DNA of 64,000 nt, taken from the NCBI RefSeq assembly GCF_004120195.1, contig NZ_SCHN01000013.1:124001-188000 (forward strand), given 5' to 3'. Positions 19,899 to 29,885 of the stretch are shown piece by piece (positions within the stretch are counted from its first letter, which is position 1; each line of letters opens with the position of its first letter). The notes below the pieces were generated by a model. The model had not been told where the DNA came from, searched no databases, and saw only the letters and a list, made by a program, of their open reading frames with translations. The position numbers and the translations under genes are program-made. This DNA is from Enterovibrio baiacu. Lineage in GTDB: Bacteria > Pseudomonadota > Gammaproteobacteria > Enterobacterales > Vibrionaceae.

Positions 19899-21266
19899 AT
19901 GGCAGAGAATTACGAAGTAGAACAGTCTAATCAAACGCATCAAACGTTGCAGGAAGTTAGCCGTGCACTAGACAACGGTATGTTTGTCCATGTCCGACGT
20001 ATGCTCGAAGACATGGAGCCGGAAGACATTGCACACCTGCTCGAGGCGTCTCCTCCAAAGAGCCGTTTGGTTCTCTGGCAGTTAACCGATCCTGAAGAAC
20101 AGGGCGAAATCCTCGAAGAGCTTTCGGAAGATGTCAAAGATGGCATCATGGTGCGCATGCAGCCAGAGCAGTTGGCCGCCGCCACCGAAGGTATGGACAC
20201 CGATGACGTCGCCTACCTGCTTCGAAGCCTTCCTAATCAAGTTTCTCAAGACGTGCTTGCGCAGATGGATGCGCAAGATCGTGATCGCGTAGAACAAGCG
20301 CTTGCTTACCCGGAAGACACCGCCGGCGGTATGATGAATACCGACGTGGTGACCATCCGTTCTGACGTGACTGTCGACGTGGTCCTGCGTTATCTGCGCA
20401 TGAGAGGCGAACTGCCTGAAGCCACCGATGCGTTGTATGTGGTGGATGAAAATAGCCGCCTGATTGGCTCTCTGCCGATCACGACGCTGCTAACGACACA
20501 GCCTGATACCGAAGTGCTCGATATCATGGAAGATTCGGATGAGGCGATTCCTGTCGACATGGACGATGGTGAAATCGCGAGCTTGTTTGAACGTCGTAAC
20601 TGGGTATCCGCACCGGTTGTTGATGACCAACATCAGCTTGTTGGCCGTATCACCATCGATGACGTCGTCGATATCATTCGTGAAGATGCTGAACACTCCA
20701 TGATGAGTATGGCGGGTCTGGATGACGAAGAAGACACCTTTGCGCCGGTTTTAAAATCCGCACGTAGCCGCAGCATTTGGCTTGGAGCAAACGTCCTTGC
20801 CGCATTGGCTGCAGCATCTGTTTCTAACCTGTTTGAAAACACCCTTGAGCAAATGGCCGCCATTGCGGTGCTCATGACCATCGTACCGTCTATGGGTGGC
20901 GTTGCCGGTAACCAAACCGTCGCACTGGTGATCCGTGGTTTGGCCGTAGGTCACATCGGTGATTCCAACACCCGCTGGCTACTCACCAAAGAAGCGTTAG
21001 TGGGTTTGCTCAATGGCATCATTTGGGCATGTATCATTGGTGGCGTGGTTGTTCTGTGGAAAGGCAATTGGGTACTCGGTGGCATCATCGCCGCCGCGAT
21101 GATGGCAAACCTCATCATCGCTGGTGTTGCAGGCGTTACTGTGCCTATCTTACTCAAGAAAATGAAAATCGACCCTGCCCTCGCAGGCGGCATGGCACTG
21201 ACCACCATCACCGACATGGTCGGTCTCTCGGTCTTCCTCGGCCTCGCCACTCTCTTCCTCGTTTAA
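19899..21266 (+). CDS. mgtE: Magnesium transporter MgtE
   Basis: Homodimeric Mg2+ channel of the inner membrane, gated by cytosolic Mg2+ through its N and CBS domains. The 455-residue product has the superhelical N domain (about 25-130), two CBS domains (about 135-255) with many acidic residues, and a membrane domain of five helices (about 290-455) containing the pore motif MGGVAGNQTVALVIRGLAVG and PALAGGMALTT. Separate 126-base spacer from npr; strong terminator behind. Confidence 0.96.
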   Translation: MAENYEVEQSNQTHQTLQEVSRALDNGMFVHVRRMLEDMEPEDIAHLLEASPPKSRLVLWQLTDPEEQGEILEELSEDVKDGIMVRMQPEQLAAATEGMDTDDVAYLLRSLPNQVSQDVLAQMDAQDRDRVEQALAYPEDTAGGMMNTDVVTIRSDVTVDVVLRYLRMRGELPEATDALYVVDENSRLIGSLPITTLLTTQPDTEVLDIMEDSDEAIPVDMDDGEIASLFERRNWVSAPVVDDQHQLVGRITIDDVVDIIREDAEHSMMSMAGLDDEEDTFAPVLKSARSRSIWLGANVLAALAAASVSNLFENTLEQMAAIAVLMTIVPSMGGVAGNQTVALVIRGLAVGHIGDSNTRWLLTKEALVGLLNGIIWACIIGGVVVLWKGNWVLGGIIAAAMMANLIIAGVAGVTVPILLKKMKIDPALAGGMALTTITDMVGLSVFLGLATLFLV

Positions 21267-21270
21267 ACGA

Positions 21271-21299
21271 AAAAAGGCTTTCAAATGAAAGCCTTTTTT
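21271..21299 (+). terminator. Terminator after mgtE
   Basis: AAAAAGGCTTTC / GAAAGCCTTTTTT stem with a four-base loop and long T run, four bases after the mgtE stop; symmetrical, so it may also stop transcripts from the other side. Confidence 0.9.
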
Positions 21300-21321
21300 A
21301 CACTGCGATTCTAAATAGCTA

Positions 21322-21432
21322 AGTCATTCGTTCTCTGACAAGGCTGCAAGCCTTCGAATCTCCGGGAGCTTAGTTCACTAAGTGACTGGAGTGAGAAGGC
21401 GAAGCGAACGCGGTCAGAGGGCGAAGGACGAC
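21322..21432 (+). repeat. ERIC-type intergenic repeat (IRU) abutting the pmbA stop
   Basis: The central part matches the ERIC (enterobacterial repetitive intergenic consensus) core as I know it: GAATCTCCGGGAGCTTA followed by TAAGTGACTGGAGTGAG; the second half agrees with 17 of 22 bases of the standard core (21376-21397). The whole is an imperfect palindrome, with outer arms TCTCTGAC / GTCAGAG. Edges are approximate. The element ends within two bases of the pmbA stop, so it is transcribed as the 3' end of pmbA mRNA. Confidence 0.85.
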
Positions 21433-21433
21433 G

Positions 21434-22774
21434 CTATTCGCCGCCAATTTTCATCGATTCAATTAATATCGACCCCGTCTGAATCTGACTACGCAGCTCA
21501 GTGTCCGACCCTACCGCAACAATCTGCTTGTACATGTCAGCCAGATTACCGGCGATGGTAATCTCCGTCACTGGGTATTGGATTTCACCGTTTTCTACCC
21601 AGAAGCCTGCGGCGCCGCGAGAGTAATCACCGGTTACGATGTTCACGCCTTGTCCCATGAGCTCTGTCACTAACAAACCTGTGCCTAGCTCTTTCAGCAT
21701 CTGCTCGAAGTTTTGACCTGTATTGCCCACGAACCAGTTATGGATACCGCCAGCATGACCGGTTGGCTGCATGCCCAGTTTACGGGCGGCATAGCTGGTC
21801 GCAAGGTAGGTTTGTAGCTCACCGTTTTTGATGATGTCGAGATCACGGGTAAACATGCCTTCGCTATCAAACGGTGCGCTCGCCATGCCTTTTAGAATAT
21901 GTGGGCGTTCATACACTTCGAACCATTCAGGCAAGATTTGGTGACCCAGCTTGTCCAATAGGAAAGACGATTTACGGTACAAGCTTGAGCCGCTGATACC
22001 CATGACAAGGTGGCCGAGCAAGCCGGTGGCGACATCCGCCGCGAACATCACGGGTGCTTGGCAAGTCGCAACGCGACGCGGTTCCATACGCGAGATGGTT
22101 CGCTCTGCCGCTTCGATGCCCACGCGTTCTGGCGTCCAAAGGTCGAGCTTATCGCGCGCAGAGGTATAGCTGTAATCGCGTTCCATCCCTTTACTGTCTT
22201 CGGCAATCACACTGCAACTGATGCTGTGACGGCTTGAGGCATAACTGCCTAACATGCCGTGGCTGTTGCCGTAGACACGCACACCGTAGTGGCTGTCGTA
22301 GCTTGCTCCATCACTGAATTTGATGCGCTTGTCGTGTTCTAAGGCTGCACGCTCGGCTGCAATGGCTTTCTCTGCCGCATGATCGGGCTCCGGCTCGTCT
22401 GGGTAGAACAAGTCCAGATCGGGGTAGTCATACGCCATCAACTCAGCGGGCGCAGGGCCTGAAAAAGGATCTTCAGACGTGTAATTTGCAATATCTAATG
22501 CAGCCGCAACAGTTTGCGCGATCGCTTCTTCTGACAGATCAGAGGTTGACGCGCTGCCTTTACGCTGACCGCGATACACAGTAATACCCAACGCACCATC
22601 GCTATTGAACTCAACGCTTTCCACTTCACACATGCGTGTTGCCACGCTGATGCCCGTGGTTTTCGTGATCGCCACTTCTGCAGCATCTGCTTTCTTACCT
22701 GCCAGCTCCAATGCGCGACTCACTGCAGCTTCAAGTTCTGTGCGTTGCTGAGCAACCTGTTGTTTCACGTCCAT
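21434..22774 (-). CDS. pmbA: Metalloprotease subunit PmbA (TldE)
   Basis: Partner of TldD in the heterodimeric TldD/TldE zinc protease, which processes unfolded peptides such as microcin B17 precursors and CcdA. The 446-residue product has the family features ([22 protein letters not shown]-like DLSEE region, and the C-terminal [12 protein letters not shown]-type segment read here as [15 protein letters not shown]). TldE lacks the HExxxH site, as expected. Divergent from darP with a 133-base shared promoter region. Confidence 0.95.
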   Translation of the reverse strand: MDVKQQVAQQRTELEAAVSRALELAGKKADAAEVAITKTTGISVATRMCEVESVEFNSDGALGITVYRGQRKGSASTSDLSEEAIAQTVAAALDIANYTSEDPFSGPAPAELMAYDYPDLDLFYPDEPEPDHAAEKAIAAERAALEHDKRIKFSDGASYDSHYGVRVYGNSHGMLGSYASSRHSISCSVIAEDSKGMERDYSYTSARDKLDLWTPERVGIEAAERTISRMEPRRVATCQAPVMFAADVATGLLGHLVMGISGSSLYRKSSFLLDKLGHQILPEWFEVYERPHILKGMASAPFDSEGMFTRDLDIIKNGELQTYLATSYAARKLGMQPTGHAGGIHNWFVGNTGQNFEQMLKELGTGLLVTELMGQGVNIVTGDYSRGAAGFWVENGEIQYPVTEITIAGNLADMYKQIVAVGSDTELRSQIQTGSILIESMKIGGE

Positions 22775-22907
22775 AAAGTCTTAGATAAATGTATGTTGTT
22801 TGTAAGCATACCACTCGTAGCGAAGACAATGCTTAAAAAACACCAGCAAAATTCGACATTCTTGATAAGATACGCTGATCAAGTAAGTGACAACCTCGGG
22901 AAAGATT

Positions 22908-23435
22908 ATGGGCCGTAAAAATAAACGTGAGCCTTGGGAAGAGGAAGAAGAAATCATCTGGGTAAGTCGTTCCGAGATGAAACGCGATATGGAAGCGCTG
23001 CAAGCACTCGGCACTAAGCTGATTGAACTTAAACCTTCTGTATTGGAAAAATTCCCTCTTACAGAAGATCTTCGCATTGCGATCGCAGATGCACAGCGTT
23101 TTGAAAAAGAAGCGCGTCGCCGTCAACTTCAGTTGATTGGTAAACTCATGCGTCATGTGGATGCAGAAGCGATCCAAGCGGCGTTGGACAAGCTGAACAA
23201 TAAACACGGTCAGCAATCCATCGAACTGCTGAAGTTGGAAAAACAACGCGATCGTCTGATCGCGGAAGGTGACAAGATGATCAACGAAATCGTTGAAAAG
23301 CACCCTTCTGCAGATCGTCAAAAGCTACGCCAACTTGTCCGTCAAGCGAAGAAAGATCTAGAAAGCAGTAAGCCATCAAAAGCGTCTAAAGAACTGTTCC
23401 AAATTCTGAAAGCGCTAAAAGCGGAAGAAGAGTAA
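22908..23435 (+). CDS. darP: Ribosome-associated protein DarP (YjgA)
   Basis: YjgA/DarP family protein, known in E. coli to associate with the 50S subunit and help late assembly. ATG 22908 ([15 protein letters not shown]) is chosen over an upstream frame start because the conserved family N terminus begins there. The 175-residue product is highly charged and helical, with the family segment [18 protein letters not shown]. Its usual place beside pmbA is kept. Terminated by the hairpin at 23460-23487. Confidence 0.93.
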   Translation: MGRKNKREPWEEEEEIIWVSRSEMKRDMEALQALGTKLIELKPSVLEKFPLTEDLRIAIADAQRFEKEARRRQLQLIGKLMRHVDAEAIQAALDKLNNKHGQQSIELLKLEKQRDRLIAEGDKMINEIVEKHPSADRQKLRQLVRQAKKDLESSKPSKASKELFQILKALKAEEE

Positions 23436-23459
23436 TTCAACGCTTACTGTCAGATATGC

Positions 23460-23487
23460 AAAAGCCAGACCTCGGTCTGGCTTTTTT
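23460..23487 (+). terminator. Terminator after darP
   Basis: AAGCCAGACC/GGTCTGGCTT inverted repeat followed by TTTTT, 25 bases after the darP stop. Confidence 0.88.
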
Positions 23488-23494
23488 GTGCTGA

Positions 23495-23515
23495 GTACTG
23501 GGTACTGGGTACTGC
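23495..23515 (+). repeat. Three tandem 7-base repeats
   Basis: GTACTGG occurs twice in tandem and a third time as GTACTGC, directly after the darP terminator and before the palindromic element at 23527-23598. Confidence 0.8.
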
Positions 23516-23526
23516 AACGATTCTTT

Positions 23527-23598
23527 GAAGATAGGAAGCACTGTCAAGCTTTTGCCCTTCCCAGCGCCTAGGACCTTCTCTTCCTAGGCCCTATCTTC
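23527..23598. repeat. 72-base palindromic element abutting the tldD stop
   Basis: Outer arms GAAGATAGG (23527-23535) and CCTATCTTC (23590-23598) are perfectly complementary, and nested arms CCTAGGA (23567-23573) and TCCTAGG (23582-23588) form a second stem. The right arm ends at the base before the tldD stop codon. It looks like a small repeat of the REP/MITE kind; copy number in the genome cannot be judged here. Confidence 0.6.
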
Positions 23599-25044
23599 TT
23601 ATTCCGTTCCACCCACCGTCATCGCATCCAGCTTCAACGTTGGCTGACCCACACCGACGGCAACACTTTGGCCGGCTTTACCACACACGCCCACACCGCG
23701 GTCTAGGGCGAGGTCATTACCCACCATCGACACTTGCTGCATGGCTTCAATGCCGCTACCGATCAAAGTTGCGCCTTTCACTGGCGTGGTCACTTTACCG
23801 TTTTCAATCAAGTACGCTTCGCTGGTGGAGAACACAAACTTACCAGAGGTAATGTCCACCTGACCGCCGCCAAAGTTCGGGGCATACAGGCCATATTCCA
23901 CGCTGCTAATGATGTCTTCCGGCGTGCTCTCACCTGCCAGCATGTAGGTATTGGTCATACGTGGCATTGGCAGGTGCGCGTAAGATTCACGACGACCATT
24001 ACCCGTAGGTGCAACGCCCATCAGGTGCGCGTTGTGCTTATCCTGCATGTAGCCTTTCAAGATGCCATTTTCAATCAAGGTATTGTATTGACCAGGTACA
24101 CCTTCATCATCAATGTTCAGTGAACCACGGCGATCTTGAAGTGTTCCGTCATCCACAATGGTACAAAGTGGTGACGTGACTTGCTGACCGATTTGGCCAG
24201 AGAACACCGACGATTCTTTTCGGTTAAAGTCACCTTCCAGACCATGACCCACCGCTTCATGCAGCAAGACGCCCGGCCAGCCTGCCCCCAATACCACTGG
24301 CATTGTGCCCGCTGGTGCACCTTTCGCGTGAAGGTTTACCAATGCTTGACGCACCGCTTCATCGGCATAATTGAGGGCAACGGTTTTTCCGTCTTCTTCG
24401 GTTAAAAAGTACTGATAGCCAAATCGACCACCACCGCCCGCTGAACCGCGTTCACGACGGCCGTCTTTCTCAACCAGCACACTGACAGACAAACGCACCA
24501 ATGGGCGCGTATCTGCCGCGTAGGTTCCGTCAGTCGCTGCGATAAGCACTTGCTCATACACGCCACTGATGCTGACAGACACTTCTTGGATGAGCGGCTC
24601 TTTCGCGCGAATGTAGACATCCACTTCTTTCAGCAAAGCGATTTTGTCTTCTTTGCTCATGCTTTGCAGTGGGTCAATCGCTTGATAAATCGTTGGATAT
24701 TGGCGATTAGCAAATGCCGACACTTGAAGCTTGCCGCCTTTGTCTGCAATACCGCGTGCCGCCGTGGCACTTTGCATTAAGGCATCAGCATTGATTTGGT
24801 CGGAATACGCGAAACCGGTTTTCTCACCACAAATTGCACGAACACCCACACCGCGGTCGATATTGAATGAGCCGTCTTTAATGATGCTGTCTTCAAGCAC
24901 CAGTGATTCATGCCAGCATGATTGGAAGTAAACATCGCCGTAGTCGATGTTTCTTGCTGCCAAGTGATCAAGTGTTTGGCTGAGTTGACTCTTGCTCATA
25001 CCCGAGAGGTGAAGCATCGTTTCTTCGACGTGTTCGAGGCTCAT
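23599..25044 (-). CDS. tldD: Metalloprotease TldD
   Basis: Catalytic subunit of the TldD/TldE protease. The 481-residue product carries the zinc site HEAVGH with a downstream conserved glutamate ([12 protein letters not shown]) and the C-terminal GxGxC-like segment. It is the last gene of the line mreBCD-yhdE-rng-yhdP-nit-tldD, 89 bases after nit, that spacer containing a strong hairpin (25081-25112). The E. coli order yhdP-tldD is kept but with nit inserted. Confidence 0.96.
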   Translation of the reverse strand: MSLEHVEETMLHLSGMSKSQLSQTLDHLAARNIDYGDVYFQSCWHESLVLEDSIIKDGSFNIDRGVGVRAICGEKTGFAYSDQINADALMQSATAARGIADKGGKLQVSAFANRQYPTIYQAIDPLQSMSKEDKIALLKEVDVYIRAKEPLIQEVSVSISGVYEQVLIAATDGTYAADTRPLVRLSVSVLVEKDGRRERGSAGGGGRFGYQYFLTEEDGKTVALNYADEAVRQALVNLHAKGAPAGTMPVVLGAGWPGVLLHEAVGHGLEGDFNRKESSVFSGQIGQQVTSPLCTIVDDGTLQDRRGSLNIDDEGVPGQYNTLIENGILKGYMQDKHNAHLMGVAPTGNGRRESYAHLPMPRMTNTYMLAGESTPEDIISSVEYGLYAPNFGGGQVDITSGKFVFSTSEAYLIENGKVTTPVKGATLIGSGIEAMQQVSMVGNDLALDRGVGVCGKAGQSVAVGVGQPTLKLDAMTVGGTE

Positions 25045-25080
25045 TGTGTAATTGCTCTTTTAGCGCTGGAAATGAGAAAC

Positions 25081-25112
25081 GTCCCGCGGCAACAGGCCTG
25101 TCACCGCGGGAC
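25081..25112. repeat. Near-perfect palindrome between nit and tldD
   Basis: GTCCCGCGG (25081-25089) pairs with CCGCGGGAC (25104-25112), and the centre ACAGGCCTGT is itself a palindrome, so all 32 bases pair except a CA/CA mismatch. Neither strand has a T run after it, so it is not a classical terminator. It could be a processing or attenuation hairpin in the nit-tldD mRNA. Confidence 0.7.
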
Positions 25113-25133
25113 TTATAATAAAATGAGACTGCG

Positions 25134-25952
25134 CTATTTCAACGCGCATTGCAACCGAGCATGCTCTAATACCGGCATTTTGGTGCGGATGGCACTGTTG
25201 GTTGCTAAATCAATGTCTGCCCACGCACTCCCCACCTGCTCTTGCAGTTCGCTAGCCACTTGCCCCCATGGATCGACAATCATCGAATGCCCATAGGTTT
25301 CGCGACCGCCTTCGTGAGAGCCACATTGTGCCGCCGCCAACACCCAACATTGGGTTTCAATGGCACGCGCACGCAGTAACACTTCCCAATGCGCACGGCC
25401 GGTTACTTTGGTGAATGCGGCTGGCACTACAATGATGTCTGCGCCACGTTGACGCAACGCCGCGTATAAATGCGGGAAGCGAATGTCATAACAGATCGAC
25501 AGCCCCAATGTTCCAAATGGCGTCTCTACCAATGCGAGGTTATCACCCGCACGGAAGGTATCAGATTCTCGGTAGCTGCGGTGGTTATCGGCGATATCCA
25601 CGTCAAACATGTGCAGCTTTTCGTAAGACGCACGCAAGTTACCTGCGGCATCATAGACGAGTAATGTCGTGCTCAACGTACCGTCGTGATTGCTGATAGG
25701 AAATGACCCAACCACGAGCCAAATACCCAGCTCGAAGGCGAGTTGAGAAAGGCGCTTTTGCAGAGGCCCATGCCCTAGCTCTTCCGCGTATTTCTCGTAA
25801 TCTTCCTTCTTACCGAACACAATCGCGTTTTCTGGTGTCAATACCAGTCGTGCACCTTGCGCGCGCAAATGCCTTAGCTGACCTTCAAGAACGTCCATAT
25901 TGTCATCAGCATTCGCACCCGAATTCATCTGTACTACGCCAAACTTGCTCAT
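25134..25952 (-). CDS. Nitrilase-family carbon-nitrogen hydrolase (Nit1-like amidase)
   Basis: Member of the nitrilase superfamily with the catalytic triad Glu41 (TPENAI), Lys112 (YEKLHMFD) and Cys154 (SICYDIRFP). The HMFDVD and CYDIRFP segments are typical of the Nit1/NitFhit-like branch, whose bacterial and eukaryotic members hydrolyse deaminated glutathione; that substrate is inferred from the branch. The 272-residue protein is cytoplasmic. Start overlaps the yhdP stop by one base, so it is part of the same transcript. Confidence 0.88.
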   Translation of the reverse strand: MSKFGVVQMNSGANADDNMDVLEGQLRHLRAQGARLVLTPENAIVFGKKEDYEKYAEELGHGPLQKRLSQLAFELGIWLVVGSFPISNHDGTLSTTLLVYDAAGNLRASYEKLHMFDVDIADNHRSYRESDTFRAGDNLALVETPFGTLGLSICYDIRFPHLYAALRQRGADIIVVPAAFTKVTGRAHWEVLLRARAIETQCWVLAAAQCGSHEGGRETYGHSMIVDPWGQVASELQEQVGSAWADIDLATNSAIRTKMPVLEHARLQCALK

Positions 25953-28900
25953 TAGTCTTTGCTCCCTAACTGCTCTGTTCGCAGGCGCTCTGTCGCCTGC
26001 TCTGGTAACGTCACTTCAGCTTTGCGGCGTGAAACTTCCCTGACGACGGGCTCATCAATTGGCCCGGTTACCTGATATCTGACTTGAGTAAACGCATCAA
26101 CAACTGGCGAAATTACCGTGGTGACTGCCAGTACATAGAGCGCGGTTTGCGGCGTTACTGCAAACGCGGTGAAGACAGGAATGCCGGAGGTGAGATCAGG
26201 AATAAAACGGACTTCAGCATTTACCTGATTTTTCGCCAGATTCGCTATCCCTTTTATAAACATATCACCTGCGAGCGCTTTCATCTGGATATTATCCGTG
26301 ACAACAACGCCATTCGTGATTGATGCACTGCCGCTTATTTCATCAAAAGCCAGTCCATCTTCAAATACGCCCGTAAAGTCCAACTGCATTTTTCGCAAAA
26401 TTGAGTCGAGACTAAACAGGCCCAGCAGCTTACCCGCACCACCCACACCACTGATGTAGCCGTCTTCTAACTGGGTTTCTAGCATGCCATCAAGGCTGGC
26501 AACATTCATCTTCCACGGCACACCATTAAACTCTAACTCGCCTTTGGTGCTAAAGCTGGCATCTTGAATGCCGCCTGTGACAGAAAAGCGCCCCATCAAA
26601 TCACTGCTGTTTTTCCCTTCAACCGTGAATTTGACGTGACTCTGATTCATGCCTTCTGGCGTAAAGCGCCAATCGCCGTTGGCTTTCATGCGTAGCGCAT
26701 TGCTGCCTAGGGTGAACTTCGACAACGTCACTTCATCTTTGTCTTTTAAAAGCTGCGCTTCGACGCGCCCTAAGCGGTAACCTTGCAGCCAAAGTTCTTC
26801 GATCACTAAATCGGTGGCGGGGATCTTCGCAATAATGATGCGATCTTCCTCTGTTACACGACCGCTCACGGCTTTTTGGAGCGAAGCGGCAAAGGATTCT
26901 TTTTTATTCTCGAGATCAAGGTTTAGGAACAGATGTTCAATGGACACAGTCAATAGACGATTGCCATCCCACCACGCATCCCCTGCCAACTCTTCACTGC
27001 CAATCAGAATATGGTAACCGTCGCGTTTTTCTCGCGCCGCAATCGATGCGTTGTTAAACACCATCTCGCCAGCATGGATCTTGTCGGCTTTCACATTGAT
27101 GCGCGAAGGCGTTGGAAGATCAACAGGCAGTGAGTTGTCTTTGCCTTTGTTTTTCTCTCCATAGTGCGTCAACACCGAACGCCATGCAGTCACATCGATT
27201 GATGGCACATCGACACTAATCGCATTTCCCGCCTGTGGTTTCAACGCAAGCTCGCCTTCCCCAATCACCATTCGGCTTCGGGTGACTTTAGGGATCTCCC
27301 CCGAAATATCCACATCCGCTTGGTATTTCAAATTCGGCAATTCAACTTGGCCAACCAATCGCTGGGCATCACCCGACGCTTTTAAATATCCATGACTTTT
27401 AATGAATGAGGATTTATTCAATGGTGCGGGTAAATCAATATTCATCGCCATCAAATCAGCATCGAGCAACACATCGTAGGTAAAGCCGATGTCTTTGAGG
27501 GCAATACCGACGTTTAAATCCCACTCAGACTGACCTTCAATGAATGACAAGTCCGGCAGATCCAACGCCGCTTTTAGCTTATCCGCTTCCCACTTCCCAT
27601 CGATGTCGATGTTCACGACATAATTTTCAGATTCTGTTTCCCCTTTGAAACCAAACGTAATCGGCTGTTTGAGCAAATTGGCGCGAAGCCCTGTTGCCGT
27701 CACTTTGTCGTTATCAAAGGTGATCTTGCCTTTCACCCTTTCTAGGGTCATTTCAGGGCTAACGATCGACACCATGTTTTTATTGAGTCTGGCGCTTCCC
27801 TTGGCGTTAACGTCATCACCATTTAACGGGATCTCAAGCGAAATTGAACCTGCTACTGAGCCGTCCACTTGAACATGGGTTAAAGCGGCACCGACAGAAT
27901 CCACCAACGGCGTAGCAAGCATGTATTCACGCAAGGTTTCGCCGCTCGCCGCCACATCTGCGGTGATGTAGAGCATGCCAGCATCTTCTTCGCTAAGAGA
28001 TGGAATCTCCCCTTTCAGGTTGTAGCCGCGCGCATCCATTAATCCCACGTTGGTGGCATTGAGGTACATGGCATCGTTTTCAAACAGCAAATCCAAATCC
28101 AGTTCCGTCAATGTTGGCCATTGCGTATCAAAACTAAACTTGGCGTTACGAAGGGGAACATCCGCTTGGAACATGCCTTCATGTTCGAGGTATGGGAAGG
28201 TTGAAATGCCGCCGTACCACAGCAGCTTGGCGTGATCTGCTGTACCACCACGGATAGCCGCAGAAAGGAAATCGGTTAACTCATCGCCGAGCGCTAGCGT
28301 CGGTAAATAGCGCCACGTTTCGCCAGCGTCATTGACGTTCGCTTCACCATAGAAAGACAGCCACAAGTCACCTTCTTTAGGAATATCAAGCCGGAACTCA
28401 CCCAGCACATTGATGTGAGGCGCTCGCACTGACACTTCATCAGACCAAAGCACCACGCCTTGCTCATCAAGGTGCCAGTAAAGGTTTACGTCTCCTTGCT
28501 GAATATCTAGCGGCGCTTGGAAGAAATCGCCATAGGGCAATTGATCATCCACCATAGAAAGCGACGCCTTACCATTGGCACCGCGTCCCACCACATCAAT
28601 GGCGAGTTTGTGCACTTCAGGCAAATACGTCCAATGCTGGAAACCAACGTCCGAGAGCGATAACGAATAAGACAGCGGCTGCTCGCTCGCTTGCGCGATT
28701 CGAATATCTTTCGCGATGCCTTTCACTGAAAGCGCGGTAATGGCGTTGTCGATATCTTTAGGGATGTCGACGACCTCTCGAAGTGGCAATAACAAAGCCA
28801 CATCAAGTTCATTGATGTTTGCCGCCCAGCCTTGCGGTGAATATGTCGCGTTTACCGACAACGACGGCCAAGCAGCATTCGCGGTTGAAACGGAGAAATC

Positions 28901-29869
28901 TTGTGTCGAAGCACGCCATGTCGACGCATCTTGCTTCTCGAGCAGCACTTTACCGCGCTCAATGGTCAGAGATTGGTTTTGTTCTTGCGGGGGCAGATTC
29001 CTCGCCGCCAGTTCTGACGGCAACATTACTGGCGTGTTTGCATGCCAAACCAAGCCGCTTTCCGTCAGGTTCAACAAGACGCTTTCTGGCTCGCCTTTTT
29101 TCAGGGTAAACCACGCCTCGCCACCCACCTTGGCGCTGGCAATAACAATGTTTGGATTGATAAAGCGCTTAATCCAATCTTTCAGGGATAAGTCATCAGC
29201 TTTAAGGTAGAAGTCGCCATCAAGCGAGGCTAAACCGTTGTGTTCTGAAAACGCACCACGTACTTCAATCAGGTTGAGTGACGTGCCTTCAACACTCACC
29301 ACACCTTGTACATGATGGGTGCCGTTTTTGTTTTCCCACAATAAAGAGCGCACATCGATGGTTTTACGCTGCTCAGAAGGAGACAGCACCGTGATGTCAG
29401 CATTTTGAATCGAAAAATGCCCGAGCCCAACAAGAAACAGATTCTCTAACCGTTCCGCTAGCGGCTTTGTCTCTTTGCTTTCGCCTTCTGGAAGCTGCGT
29501 GACATCTAAATCCAAGCCGTCGATGCTGACATGGGAAAAGGTAGGTTCTCGACGTTTTATGCTCTCAACCACATCGAACTGCATTTCGATGCTGTCTGCC
29601 GTTAGAACAGATTGATCGCCATCTTGGGTTGATAAAGAAAGATCGTGCAGGGAGAGTGAGGGTATAAGGTATCGCCAGTGACCTTTTACAGTACTGAAAT
29701 CGACGTTAAATCCGGTGGCATCACTCGCCCATCGTTGCAGCGGTGCTTTCGCGGTATCTAGGTTTGGAAGAACAATTCGCATAGAAGCCGTGAGTACAGC
29801 TGCACTCACGACTAAAACGATCAAGATCCATTTAACAATCAACGCCAAGCGTCGAGCAAAGCTTACCAT
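25952..29869 (-). CDS. yhdP: AsmA-like phospholipid transport protein YhdP
   Basis: Very large (1305-residue) inner-membrane-anchored periplasmic protein of the AsmA/TamB superfamily. E. coli YhdP, TamB and YdbH together move phospholipid to the outer membrane along a long hydrophobic groove. The sequence has one N-terminal membrane helix (IVKWILIVLVVSAAVLTASM), the long repetitive beta domain, and the C-terminal AsmA-like part (LFSLDSILRKMQLDFTGVF and ITNGVVVTDNIQMKALAG). Together with the mla operon it gives the window two systems for lipid traffic. Confidence 0.94.
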   Translation of the reverse strand: MVSFARRLALIVKWILIVLVVSAAVLTASMRIVLPNLDTAKAPLQRWASDATGFNVDFSTVKGHWRYLIPSLSLHDLSLSTQDGDQSVLTADSIEMQFDVVESIKRREPTFSHVSIDGLDLDVTQLPEGESKETKPLAERLENLFLVGLGHFSIQNADITVLSPSEQRKTIDVRSLLWENKNGTHHVQGVVSVEGTSLNLIEVRGAFSEHNGLASLDGDFYLKADDLSLKDWIKRFINPNIVIASAKVGGEAWFTLKKGEPESVLLNLTESGLVWHANTPVMLPSELAARNLPPQEQNQSLTIERGKVLLEKQDASTWRASTQDFSVSTANAAWPSLSVNATYSPQGWAANINELDVALLLPLREVVDIPKDIDNAITALSVKGIAKDIRIAQASEQPLSYSLSLSDVGFQHWTYLPEVHKLAIDVVGRGANGKASLSMVDDQLPYGDFFQAPLDIQQGDVNLYWHLDEQGVVLWSDEVSVRAPHINVLGEFRLDIPKEGDLWLSFYGEANVNDAGETWRYLPTLALGDELTDFLSAAIRGGTADHAKLLWYGGISTFPYLEHEGMFQADVPLRNAKFSFDTQWPTLTELDLDLLFENDAMYLNATNVGLMDARGYNLKGEIPSLSEEDAGMLYITADVAASGETLREYMLATPLVDSVGAALTHVQVDGSVAGSISLEIPLNGDDVNAKGSARLNKNMVSIVSPEMTLERVKGKITFDNDKVTATGLRANLLKQPITFGFKGETESENYVVNIDIDGKWEADKLKAALDLPDLSFIEGQSEWDLNVGIALKDIGFTYDVLLDADLMAMNIDLPAPLNKSSFIKSHGYLKASGDAQRLVGQVELPNLKYQADVDISGEIPKVTRSRMVIGEGELALKPQAGNAISVDVPSIDVTAWRSVLTHYGEKNKGKDNSLPVDLPTPSRINVKADKIHAGEMVFNNASIAAREKRDGYHILIGSEELAGDAWWDGNRLLTVSIEHLFLNLDLENKKESFAASLQKAVSGRVTEEDRIIIAKIPATDLVIEELWLQGYRLGRVEAQLLKDKDEVTLSKFTLGSNALRMKANGDWRFTPEGMNQSHVKFTVEGKNSSDLMGRFSVTGGIQDASFSTKGELEFNGVPWKMNVASLDGMLETQLEDGYISGVGGAGKLLGLFSLDSILRKMQLDFTGVFEDGLAFDEISGSASITNGVVVTDNIQMKALAGDMFIKGIANLAKNQVNAEVRFIPDLTSGIPVFTAFAVTPQTALYVLAVTTVISPVVDAFTQVRYQVTGPIDEPVVREVSRRKAEVTLPEQATERLRTEQLGSKD

Positions 29870-29885
29870 TTACAGTGTGTTCTCA

